A DNA stretch of 56,416 nucleotides from Prevotella sp. (GTDB lineage: Bacteria; Bacteroidota; Bacteroidia; Bacteroidales; Bacteroidaceae), in contig JAGCZA010000060.1 in assembly GCA_017960525.1 (NCBI GenBank), forward strand, positions 1 through 56,416. Direction: 5' to 3'. Position numbers and translations under genes: made by a program. Positions 34,498-42,582 of this stretch are shown here, piece after piece. The notes under the pieces were generated by a model. That model did no database searches and was not told the DNA's origin. It saw nothing but the letters and a program-made list of their open reading frames with translations. Each line of letters opens with the position of its first letter. Positions within the stretch are counted from its first letter, which is position 1.

Positions 34498-35115
34498 TCA
34501 TAAATAAAAGAGCACACCAGCATAGAATGCAAGGCCGCCCTGGCTTGCCTTGCATTTGTCCGTCACGTCTTCGTAGAGCGGATTTTTGCGGAAAGCCGAC
34601 TTGTATTCAGGTGAGAGGAACAGGGCACTATGGTCCAAAGGCGACCAGACGAGCTTCAGGCCGACAGTAAAACACCACGCATCGGCACCGTTGCCCAGGT
34701 CGTTGCTGCCTGAAGACTGGACACCCTCTAACCGCTCATAGCTGGCACCCGCCTGCGGCGTCAGGGCAAGTCCGTCGGCAAGCCGCACCTGGTAGCCGTA
34801 CTTCATTCCAAGCGAATGGCGTTTGTAGTGCAGGGCACAATCCACGTCGCCATTGTCATCATACCAATAGAGCAGAGGCGACTTCTCAAGCCCCAACGTA
34901 TAGTTCAGCTGGAGGTCGTGGCCTTGCCAGATGCCGCCTAATACGAGGGTCAGGCCTCCCAGCGAGCCTTTCTTCAAGACGGAGTTCATACCGTAGCCGA
35001 CTCCAGCGTAAGCCGTCGCCGCCCGCGTGGTGATGTCCTGGGCTGCCACCCGCGTACCAGGAAGCAGCAAGGCACAGATCAGGGCCGATATGATAGTGAT
35101 CCTTTTCATACGCAT
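34498..35115 (-). CDS. Outer-membrane beta-barrel protein, 205 residues
   Basis: A signal peptide (MRMKRITIISALICALLL, cleaved near VAAQ) precedes amphipathic strands (ATAYAGVGYGMNSVLKKGSL, LGGLTLVLGGIWQGHDLQLN, HSLGMKYGYQVRLADGLALT, AGVLFYL at the end). Length and pattern fit a small 8-strand barrel. It lies 13 bases after the BspA-like gene and 19 bases before the BACON lipoprotein, so the three are likely co-expressed as a surface module. The specific family is not recognised. An ATG two codons in (35109) is equally possible. Confidence 0.75.
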   Translation of the reverse strand: MRMKRITIISALICALLLPGTRVAAQDITTRAATAYAGVGYGMNSVLKKGSLGGLTLVLGGIWQGHDLQLNYTLGLEKSPLLYWYDDNGDVDCALHYKRHSLGMKYGYQVRLADGLALTPQAGASYERLEGVQSSGSNDLGNGADAWCFTVGLKLVWSPLDHSALFLSPEYKSAFRKNPLYEDVTDKCKASQGGLAFYAGVLFYL

Positions 35116-35128
35116 ACCTTATATTTTT

Positions 35129-38100
35129 TTACTTTACCACCACTTTGCGACCATTGACAATGTAGACACCCTTTCGGTCTGTGGCGTTAAGTCTGCGGCC
35201 CTGCAGGTCGTAGAGGGTTGTTTGCGGTGATAGCTCGATGGCCGACAGAGTGATGTTCGACGGCATATCGTCGAATACTGGCAGGAAGCGCACACCTTGT
35301 TGCGTGGTGGTACGCCAAGCCTCAAAGGGTCTTACCTCACGCAGGGCAGCCACGAACACGCTACCATCGGCATCGATGGCAAACACCTCGTCGCCAGCCT
35401 CGACAGCGATTGTCGTGGGCTGGAAGCTCGAATCGCCCTTGCTGCTGGCACGCACGACGGTAGGAGCCACTATGGCCTCATCGGCACTAAAGGTCACATT
35501 GCCAGTCAGGCAGTATTGATCAGAGTAGGTTTCGTTGTTGGGCATCGCTATGATGTAAGGCTTGTAGGCCTCCACACGAGCCACCTCGCGCCAGCCGCCC
35601 TGCGTAAGCTCGCAGAGCCAGAAGGGCCGCTCCTCCAAGTTGCCTGTGGAGGTAGCGAAGGGAATAATGGTCTTTCCCGTAGCTTCGTGGCGTATGGCCT
35701 GCACGTCGAAAGGCAGGGCCAGCGTTTCCCATCCCCTGCACTCGTTGAAGCCGCTCTTCAGGCCGTAGCTGTGGGTGTAGCTGATATGGCTTGCCGTGAA
35801 CGGACGGGAACAGAAGAAATTGCAGTCGGAGGCCGAACCGGCGGAAGGGTCAGAGAGGATAATTTCTTGGGCTATGCCAGAGACCACACGGTTGTGTATG
35901 CCAGCCTGACGTCCGACGTTGTCGCTGCCGACATAGAGCAGGAGGTTTGGATTGTCGATGCCCTCCATAGCCGCTGCTGTCAAGTCGGTAGCGGCGTTCC
36001 ACTCCACGGCGGCCAGTCTTCGGCATCCGGCAAAAAGCCTTGCGCCTGTGCTGTCCACGATTGCCGGCAGTTTCGCAATAAGCAGGGGCATACGTGCAAA
36101 GGCTTCGTCGGCAAGGCCGCCATCGGTGAGCGTGGCTTCCGCCAAGTCAAGGTGTTCAACCTTCTGACCCAAGACGTTGCGCAAGAAGAGCAGTTCATTG
36201 CTTGTTACAGGGCCAACAATGGTGAAAGTATCGTTAGCCAGCGTACCATTTGGTATTGGCGTGACGGTTGTGACGTCAGAGACAACATAGCCTTCCGCCG
36301 TGGCCCAAGCCCTGACGGTGCTGTTGTCCGTCAGCATGACCGGCCCGGCATAGTCCTGTTTGTCCCCTGTGCCAATGGCATAGTGGATGGTGCTGCCCTC
36401 TGTAGCGCAGATGATGGTCAGCGCACCAGTAGCGTAGTCGAGCGACAGCACGGGCGTTTCGGCCACATACACCACCGAACCGTTCTTGTCGGTGAAATAG
36501 CCCGGCATCCCTGGGCGGTCTATCTTGGCATAGACACAGCCAGTTCGGCTGGCATCGTAAGTCGTGCCATTGCCGCCAACCAGGCTGGTGCAGCCCAAGA
36601 ACATATTCATGCCATCAGTCACCGACTCCGTATTCCAATCGCTGTCAACGAGAATAGTGGCGAGGGAATTGCAGCCAGAGAACATACTGTCCATTTTCTT
36701 CACCTTCCCAATGTCGAAGGTGCTCAAATCAAGGGATGTCAGACTGGAGCAGCCGCCAAACATATACCCTATATCAGTAACATCGGACATATTCAAATGC
36801 TCTATGCCTGTAATGGAAGTGAGGCTGCTGAAGCCATAGAACCACATCCTTGTGCTTGTAAGGGAAGTGCATTTGGCGAAAGATTCATCGAATACCACCT
36901 TACCAATCTTCTGGCCGTAACCGTACCAGGCTGCCTTATCTGCAAACGGCCCAACTTCCAGGCCACCCCGTTCCTTCTTTTTGTTATTGTAGTAGAATGT
37001 GAGCACGCTGTTGCCATCACTCAGCAAGGCGTATGGTTCAGCCTCAGCCACTTCGGGGTCGTATGGGTCATCTTTGTCAGAGAAATAACCCGGCTCTCCT
37101 GGCTTGTCTATCCTTGCGTAGATGCAGCTCGTACGGTTTATATCGTATCTCGTGCCTTTGCCGCCGATAAGGCTGGTGCAGTTTCCAAACAGTAGTGCAC
37201 GCCCGTCGATATGGTTGTACCCGTAGTTGGAAACGACATTTGAGGTGTTCCACCCTTCGCCGGCGAAGATAGTCGTCAGGTTCCTGCAATCGTAGAACAT
37301 GCAATACATATCCTCGACATTCTCTGTGTTGAAGTTTGTCAGGTCAAGTGTGGTCAGGCGACTGCAATCGTCGAACATACTCTCCATCGTCTTCACGTTG
37401 CGTGTGTCGAAGCTGGCCACATCCAAGAAGTCAAGGCTGCTGCACTTGTAGAACATAAAGCTCATATCCGTCACTTTGCCCGTGGCGAAACGGCTCACGT
37501 CCAACGTCTTGAGGCCACTGCAATTATAGAACATTCCCTGCATCGTGATCACGCTGTCTGTCTTGAACTGGCTCACGTCGAGCGAGGTGATAAGACTGCA
37601 GTTGTGGAACATAAAGTCCATTTTCTTCACGCTATCCGTCTCGAACTGGCTCACGTCCAAGCTCCTGAGGTTGCTGCAACCGCTGAACATATACCCCATA
37701 TCCGACACCAGTTTCGTGTTGAAATGGCTCACATCTATCGAAGTGAGACCGCTACAGTTGTGGAACATACAGTTCATACTCGTCACGCTGTCTGTAACAA
37801 AGTGGCTCACGTCGAGCGAGGTGAGGCCTTTACAACCATCGAACATACAATACATAGTCGTCACGTTACGTGTGTCGAAGTGGCTCACGTCCAAAGAAGT
37901 GAATTGGTGGCAATAGGCGAACATCGCTGTCATAGCCGTCACTTTCGATGTGTTGAAGTTGCTCACGTCCAATGATTTCAGGCCGCTGCAATTCCTGAAC
38001 ATCACATTCATATCAGACACGTTTTCCGTATTGAAGTTACTCACGTCCAATGAAGTGAGGCCGCTGCAACCATCAAACATATTCGACATACCTTGCACCT

Positions 38101-38908
38101 TCCCCGTGTCAAAGTGGCTCACGTCCAACGCCTTCAGACCACTACATTTCAAGAACATGCTTCCCATCAGCTCCACATTACCCGTGTTGAAATGGCTCAC
38201 GTCCAACGAGGTAAGACCGCTACATTCATTGAACATACTGAACATATTTGTCACGTTCTTTGTGTCGAAATGGCTCACATCCAACGAGGTGAGGCTCCTG
38301 CATTTGTTGAACATCCTCTCCATACTTATCACGTTCTCTGTGTCGAAGTGGCTCACGTCGAGCGAAGTTAGGGCACTACACTGGTCGAACATATAGCTCA
38401 TATCACTCACTCCGCTCGTGTCGAAATGGCTGACATCCAAAGAGGTGAGACTGGTACATTCGTCAAACATACCCGCCATAATGATCACATCGTGCGTGTC
38501 GAAATGGCTGACGTCAAGCGAGGTGAGGCTGTTGCAACAGGCAAACATGCTGAACATACTCTTCACCCCCGAAGTGTTCAAATGCTCCAAACCATCAATC
38601 GACACCAGATTCCTCATCTCAAAAAACCAGAACGCAGTACTGCTAATACTTTTACAGTTGGCAAAGGAAGGGTCGAACACCGCTTTCACGACACTTTCTC
38701 TTTGGTTATACCAAGTCTGGAAGCCTACCTTGTTGAACGGAACGATGCTCAAACCTCCCCGCTCCGCCTTTTGGTCATCGTAGAAGAACGTCAGCACCCT
38801 GTTGCTGTCGCTCAACACGGCATACGGATCCTCTGCCCAGAGCCTGAATGGCCACAAGACAACAACTACCAAACAGATTAAGAAAGGATTTTTCTTAATA
38901 TCAATCAT
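35129..38908 (-). CDS. BspA-family leucine-rich repeat (DUF285) surface protein
   Basis: This 1259-residue protein starts at ATG 38908 with a signal peptide (MIDIKKNPFLICLVVVVLWP, cleaved near RLWA-EDP). About twenty DUF285 repeats of 23-24 residues follow, consensus GLTSLDVSHFDTxNVTxM then xxMFxxCS, between roughly residues 120 and 600, with a second shorter set near 680-780. A chitobiase/BIG-like region (YATGALTIICATEGSTIHYA) and a large beta region come next, and the C-terminus YDLQGRRLNATDRKGVYIVN then GRKVVVK is a Bacteroidota sorting-type tail. BspA proteins bind fibronectin and other host ligands in oral species; here adhesion is inferred. The repeats are similar at DNA level and could recombine. 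Confidence 0.9.
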   Translation of the reverse strand: MIDIKKNPFLICLVVVVLWPFRLWAEDPYAVLSDSNRVLTFFYDDQKAERGGLSIVPFNKVGFQTWYNQRESVVKAVFDPSFANCKSISSTAFWFFEMRNLVSIDGLEHLNTSGVKSMFSMFACCNSLTSLDVSHFDTHDVIIMAGMFDECTSLTSLDVSHFDTSGVSDMSYMFDQCSALTSLDVSHFDTENVISMERMFNKCRSLTSLDVSHFDTKNVTNMFSMFNECSGLTSLDVSHFNTGNVELMGSMFLKCSGLKALDVSHFDTGKVQGMSNMFDGCSGLTSLDVSNFNTENVSDMNVMFRNCSGLKSLDVSNFNTSKVTAMTAMFAYCHQFTSLDVSHFDTRNVTTMYCMFDGCKGLTSLDVSHFVTDSVTSMNCMFHNCSGLTSIDVSHFNTKLVSDMGYMFSGCSNLRSLDVSQFETDSVKKMDFMFHNCSLITSLDVSQFKTDSVITMQGMFYNCSGLKTLDVSRFATGKVTDMSFMFYKCSSLDFLDVASFDTRNVKTMESMFDDCSRLTTLDLTNFNTENVEDMYCMFYDCRNLTTIFAGEGWNTSNVVSNYGYNHIDGRALLFGNCTSLIGGKGTRYDINRTSCIYARIDKPGEPGYFSDKDDPYDPEVAEAEPYALLSDGNSVLTFYYNNKKKERGGLEVGPFADKAAWYGYGQKIGKVVFDESFAKCTSLTSTRMWFYGFSSLTSITGIEHLNMSDVTDIGYMFGGCSSLTSLDLSTFDIGKVKKMDSMFSGCNSLATILVDSDWNTESVTDGMNMFLGCTSLVGGNGTTYDASRTGCVYAKIDRPGMPGYFTDKNGSVVYVAETPVLSLDYATGALTIICATEGSTIHYAIGTGDKQDYAGPVMLTDNSTVRAWATAEGYVVSDVTTVTPIPNGTLANDTFTIVGPVTSNELLFLRNVLGQKVEHLDLAEATLTDGGLADEAFARMPLLIAKLPAIVDSTGARLFAGCRRLAAVEWNAATDLTAAAMEGIDNPNLLLYVGSDNVGRQAGIHNRVVSGIAQEIILSDPSAGSASDCNFFCSRPFTASHISYTHSYGLKSGFNECRGWETLALPFDVQAIRHEATGKTIIPFATSTGNLEERPFWLCELTQGGWREVARVEAYKPYIIAMPNNETYSDQYCLTGNVTFSADEAIVAPTVVRASSKGDSSFQPTTIAVEAGDEVFAIDADGSVFVAALREVRPFEAWRTTTQQGVRFLPVFDDMPSNITLSAIELSPQTTLYDLQGRRLNATDRKGVYIVNGRKVVVK
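36600..38545 (-). repeat. Tandem DUF285-coding repeats
   Basis: Units of 69-72 bases recur through the BspA-like gene, with blocks such as GTGGCTCACGTC (plus-strand AAGTGGCTCACGTCCA-like) conserved almost unchanged. The first cluster spans about 37270-38545 and the second about 36600-36840. Confidence 0.8.
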
Positions 38909-38931
38909 AAGCTTGCATTTCAATTCAACTT

Positions 38932-39963
38932 TTATTTGGTAAGGGTCTCAACCTGCTTCTTCAGTTCGTTCAGTTCGCGGTACATGTCCGGGAGTTTCCT
39001 GAGGATGGCCATGCCTTTGAAGTAGGTGCGAGGCTCCATCGCCGGGGAGCCGATGAGCGACTCGCCGTTGCCCTTGGTGTTGCCGATGACGCCGCATTGT
39101 GCGCCCACAAAGGTTCTGTCGGCCACCTGGATATGCCCTGCAAAACCGGCCTGGCCGCCTGCCATACACCAGGCGCCGATCTTGGTGCTGCCGGCCATGC
39201 CCACCTGGGCCGACATAACGGTGTTCTCGCCCACCTCGCAGTTATGGGCCACCTGGATGAGGTTGTCGAGTTTCACGCCCTTGTGGATGATGGTGGCGCC
39301 CATTGTGGAGCGGTCAATACAGGTGTTGGCGCCAATCTCCACATTGTCCTCGATGATGACAATGCCAATCTGCGGAATCTTGTCGTAGCCCTCCTGGTTG
39401 GGAGCGAAGCCAAAGCCGTCGGCACCAATGACGCTGCCGGCATGGATGGTGACCGAATTGCCCAGACGGCACCCCTGATAGATGGTGACATTGGGGTAGA
39501 GCAGGCACTTCTCGCCGATGGTCACGCCGTCGCCGATGACGGTATGCGGGTAGATTTGCGTGCCGTCGCCCACCACAGTGCCGTCGCCCACCACGGCAAA
39601 GGCGCCGACATAGACATCCTTTCCGATAGTGGCTTTTGGAGAAATGCTGGCAAGCGGGTCGATGCCGGTCTTGCGCGGCTTCATACTTTCGTAAATCTGC
39701 AACAAGCGAGCAACAGCCTCGTAGGCGTTCTTCACACGGATGAGCGTGCAAGGGACAGGCTGCTCCAACTGGAGGTCGTCGTTGATAAGCACAACTGACG
39801 ACTTGGTGTCGTAGAGGAAATGGGTGTATTTGGGATTTGAGAGGAACGAAAGGGCGCCCTCCTTGCCCTCTTCAATCTTTGCAAAGGTACTGACGGCAGT
39901 ATTTTCGTTGCCCTCAATGCGTCCGCCGATCAACTCGGCAATTTGCTTGGCCGAAAACTCCAT
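38932..39963 (-). CDS. lpxD: UDP-3-O-acylglucosamine N-acyltransferase LpxD
   Basis: This 343-residue enzyme adds the N-linked acyl chain in lipid A synthesis, directly after LpxC. The N-terminal uridine-binding domain ([20 protein letters not shown]) is followed by the left-handed beta-helix of hexapeptide repeats ([40 protein letters not shown]) with the catalytic His in [15 protein letters not shown], and ends in a short coiled-coil ([15 protein letters not shown]). Full length. It lies 51 bases after the GH2 gene and 23 bases before the BspA-like gene, an unusual setting: the normal lpxC/fabZ partner is on the other strand about 5.4 kb away. Confidence 0.96.
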   Translation of the reverse strand: MEFSAKQIAELIGGRIEGNENTAVSTFAKIEEGKEGALSFLSNPKYTHFLYDTKSSVVLINDDLQLEQPVPCTLIRVKNAYEAVARLLQIYESMKPRKTGIDPLASISPKATIGKDVYVGAFAVVGDGTVVGDGTQIYPHTVIGDGVTIGEKCLLYPNVTIYQGCRLGNSVTIHAGSVIGADGFGFAPNQEGYDKIPQIGIVIIEDNVEIGANTCIDRSTMGATIIHKGVKLDNLIQVAHNCEVGENTVMSAQVGMAGSTKIGAWCMAGGQAGFAGHIQVADRTFVGAQCGVIGNTKGNGESLIGSPAMEPRTYFKGMAILRKLPDMYRELNELKKQVETLTK

Positions 39964-40014
39964 ATTTTCACGATTTAATATTTATAGTTCATTATATTAA
40001 CGACAACCTGTCTT

Positions 40015-42540
40015 TTATTTTACTGCGATATTGGCTTTTGCCGTCAGCCGGCGTTGGGCGTCGCTGACTTTCAGGGTCACCGTTCCGGCCTTGTCGGAGG
40101 CTTGGACGATGGCGACCAACTGCCCGTTGAAAAGTTTCATCGTGGGCTGCGTAAAGGGTTCGAGGCTGGTGGCGTCGCCATTGCAGACAGCGCGGAACGA
40201 CCCCGCTCCGCTTACCTCAAAACGCAACTGGTCGGCAGCATTGGGGATGAGCGTGCCGTTCTTGTCGACCAAAGAGACGGTGACAAAGGCCAGGTCTTCG
40301 CCGTCGGCTTTCAGGGTCGGCTTTATGGGGTTGCTGTCCGAAGATTGCGTCCAGACGTCGAGTTTCAGTTTGGCGGGAGTGCCTGCCGTGCGCACGGTTT
40401 TGGTGCCGGCGGCATTGCCCTGCTCGTCATAGACGACCACCTTCAGTTCGCCCGGCTCATACTTCACCTCGTTCCAGCGCAGGCGGTAGCGGTCAAGCCG
40501 CTCTTTCGGATTCTTCTTAATGCGCCCCTGGCTCTTGCCATTGACGAACAGTTCTGCTTCGTTGTAGTCGGTATAGCAGTAGACGGGGGTCACCTCGCCC
40601 TTGCGGTCGGGCCACGTCCAGTGGGGCAGCAAGTGGATGGTGTGTTCCTGCTTGTTCCAGTGCGAGCGGTAGAGGAAATAGCGGTCCTTGGGCAGTCCGG
40701 CGAGGTCGCAGATGCCGAAATATGACGAGCGGGCGGGCCAGTACTCATCGTAAGGCGACGGCTCGCCCAAGTAGTCGTAGCCCGTCCACACGAACTCGCC
40801 GATGACCCACGGATAGTCCTCCTGCCAGCGCCAGTCGTCGTCGGGCAGATTCGACCACGCACAATACTCCACGTCGTAGCCGGAGCACTGGCCGTCGGCA
40901 TTCTTGATGGCCTGCGGGTCATAGCCCTTTGCCCACGATGAGTAGCGGGCGTTGTCGTCGGGCTTCACGGGAAATTTATAGACGCCACGTGAGGACACCG
41001 TCGAGGTCGTCTCGCTACCCAGCAGAAATCCCTGCCATAGTTTGTTAAAGGTGTCCTGATAGCGGTGCAGACGATAGTTCAGGCCCGGCACGTCCATCGT
41101 TTGCAGGAAGCCGGTGCTCGCGGCATTGTCGGGACGGTCGCAACCTTGCGTCACGGGGCGCGTAGGGTCGAGTTGGTGGCAGAGGTCCTGCAGGTGGGCG
41201 GCCATCTCGCGGCCCCCAGCCATACCCTGCTCAGGAATCTCGTTGCCGATTGACCACATCACGATGCTGGGGTGCCGGCGGTTGGCCAGCACCAGGTTGG
41301 TGATATCCTTGTCGGCCCATTCCTTGAAGAAGCGGGCGTAGCCGTTCTTGCACTTCGGATAGACCCACATATCGAAACTCTCGGCCATCACCATCATACC
41401 CAACGAGTCGCAAATGTCCATCTGCCACTGGCTCGGCATATTGTGCGCGGTGCGGATGGCGTCGCAGCCCATCGCCTTCATCGTCTTAATCTGTCGGATA
41501 AGCGCAGCCTTGTTGATAGCAGCCCCTAAAGGCCCAAGGTCGTGGTGCAGGCAGACGCCCTTTATCTTTCGCGTCACACCATTGAGTTGGAAACCGCCGG
41601 CCTTCGACACGCTGACCGTGCGAAGTCCCACCTTCAGCGTCTTCTGGTCAATGGCTTCGCCGAAGTCGTCAAACACATTGGGAGCGCTCTTGCCGTCGCA
41701 GAGCGTGATGCGTAGTGTATATAAATTGGGAGTCTCGGGTGTCCACAGCATAGCATCGGGAATGAAGAATGTGCCGATAGCCTTGCCCGACCCCCTGCGC
41801 ATTGGGGCAGGAGAACACCATTTCTTTTCTTTGCCGTCGGGACGGATAAGTTCCATAACGACGGGCAATCCTTCACCACAATCAAGAATCGGTACCTCCA
41901 CGACGAACTTGGTAACGTCCCTGTCTCTGCCATCCTTCGCGTGCAAGGTAGTAGTGGTGGTGATGCCCCAGTCGTCGATGCGTGGCTTCTGTGGGGTGAG
42001 GATGAGCGTCACGGGGCGGTAGATGCCGGCACCAGGGTACCAGCGCGAACTTTCCTCCACATTTTTGAGGTCTACTTCCAAAAGATTATCGCCCGGCTTC
42101 ACACACTTGGTGATATCCACGCGGAACGTGTTGTAGCCGTAGGCCCAATAGCCCGCCTTCTGGCCATTCACGCTGACCGTAGGCTCCGCCATCGCCCCGT
42201 CGAAGAGCAGTTCGGCGTGTCCGCTAAAGCCTGCAGGAATGGTGATGGTGCGCTTGTAGTGACCCTCGCCAATCCAGGGCAGGGCACCGCTGCGCCCACT
42301 CTTCTCCGTGGGTTCCTTTTCACCGTTCTGCTCGATGGCCACCACCTGCAGGTCCCATTTCTTGTCGAAGGGACCGCTGATGGCCCAGTCGTGAGGCACG
42401 CTCACGTCCTGCCACGTCTGCTTGTCGCGGGAAAACTGCCAGCCGTCAGCCAACAGCATCTCCTGTCTCGGCTCCGCAATCACACGTAAACCGAAAAACG
42501 AAAATACGAAAATCGAAAATATGAAAAGTTTCCTCATCAC
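40015..42540 (-). CDS. Glycoside hydrolase family 2 (beta-galactosidase-like)
   Basis: This 841-residue exported enzyme has a signal peptide (MMRKLFIFSIFVFSFFGLRV), a sugar-binding jelly roll (ADGWQFSRDKQTWQDVSVPH), an immunoglobulin-like domain and a TIM barrel. The acid/base Glu is in MWSIGNEIPEQ near residue 432 and the likely nucleophile in VIGEFVWTGYDYLG near 581. C-terminal DUF4982-like and further beta domains follow (GELKVVVYDEQGNAAGTKTV). GH2 enzymes of this form usually act on beta-galactosides, sometimes beta-glucuronides; the specificity is not shown. Heptamer-like repeats rich in CGAAAAT overlap the signal-peptide codons. It lies between the NfnAB and lpxD genes without linked glycan-uptake genes. 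Confidence 0.9.
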   Translation of the reverse strand: MMRKLFIFSIFVFSFFGLRVIAEPRQEMLLADGWQFSRDKQTWQDVSVPHDWAISGPFDKKWDLQVVAIEQNGEKEPTEKSGRSGALPWIGEGHYKRTITIPAGFSGHAELLFDGAMAEPTVSVNGQKAGYWAYGYNTFRVDITKCVKPGDNLLEVDLKNVEESSRWYPGAGIYRPVTLILTPQKPRIDDWGITTTTTLHAKDGRDRDVTKFVVEVPILDCGEGLPVVMELIRPDGKEKKWCSPAPMRRGSGKAIGTFFIPDAMLWTPETPNLYTLRITLCDGKSAPNVFDDFGEAIDQKTLKVGLRTVSVSKAGGFQLNGVTRKIKGVCLHHDLGPLGAAINKAALIRQIKTMKAMGCDAIRTAHNMPSQWQMDICDSLGMMVMAESFDMWVYPKCKNGYARFFKEWADKDITNLVLANRRHPSIVMWSIGNEIPEQGMAGGREMAAHLQDLCHQLDPTRPVTQGCDRPDNAASTGFLQTMDVPGLNYRLHRYQDTFNKLWQGFLLGSETTSTVSSRGVYKFPVKPDDNARYSSWAKGYDPQAIKNADGQCSGYDVEYCAWSNLPDDDWRWQEDYPWVIGEFVWTGYDYLGEPSPYDEYWPARSSYFGICDLAGLPKDRYFLYRSHWNKQEHTIHLLPHWTWPDRKGEVTPVYCYTDYNEAELFVNGKSQGRIKKNPKERLDRYRLRWNEVKYEPGELKVVVYDEQGNAAGTKTVRTAGTPAKLKLDVWTQSSDSNPIKPTLKADGEDLAFVTVSLVDKNGTLIPNAADQLRFEVSGAGSFRAVCNGDATSLEPFTQPTMKLFNGQLVAIVQASDKAGTVTLKVSDAQRRLTAKANIAVK

Positions 42541-42582
42541 TTATCACCTATCACTTATCACCTATCACTTATCACTTATCAC
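42534..42582. repeat. Seven tandem NTATCAC-type heptamers
   Basis: TCATCAC, TTATCAC, CTATCAC, TTATCAC, CTATCAC, TTATCAC, TTATCAC run without interruption. The first copy lies in the GH2 start codons and the last reaches into the NfnAB stop region, so the tract fills the whole junction. Confidence 0.9.

Noticed and set aside
35297-37195. 632-codon plus-strand open frame
   Set aside because: It is antisense to the DUF285 surface protein, has low-complexity His/Ala/Val composition and no domain; the minus-strand gene has signal peptide, repeats and tail.
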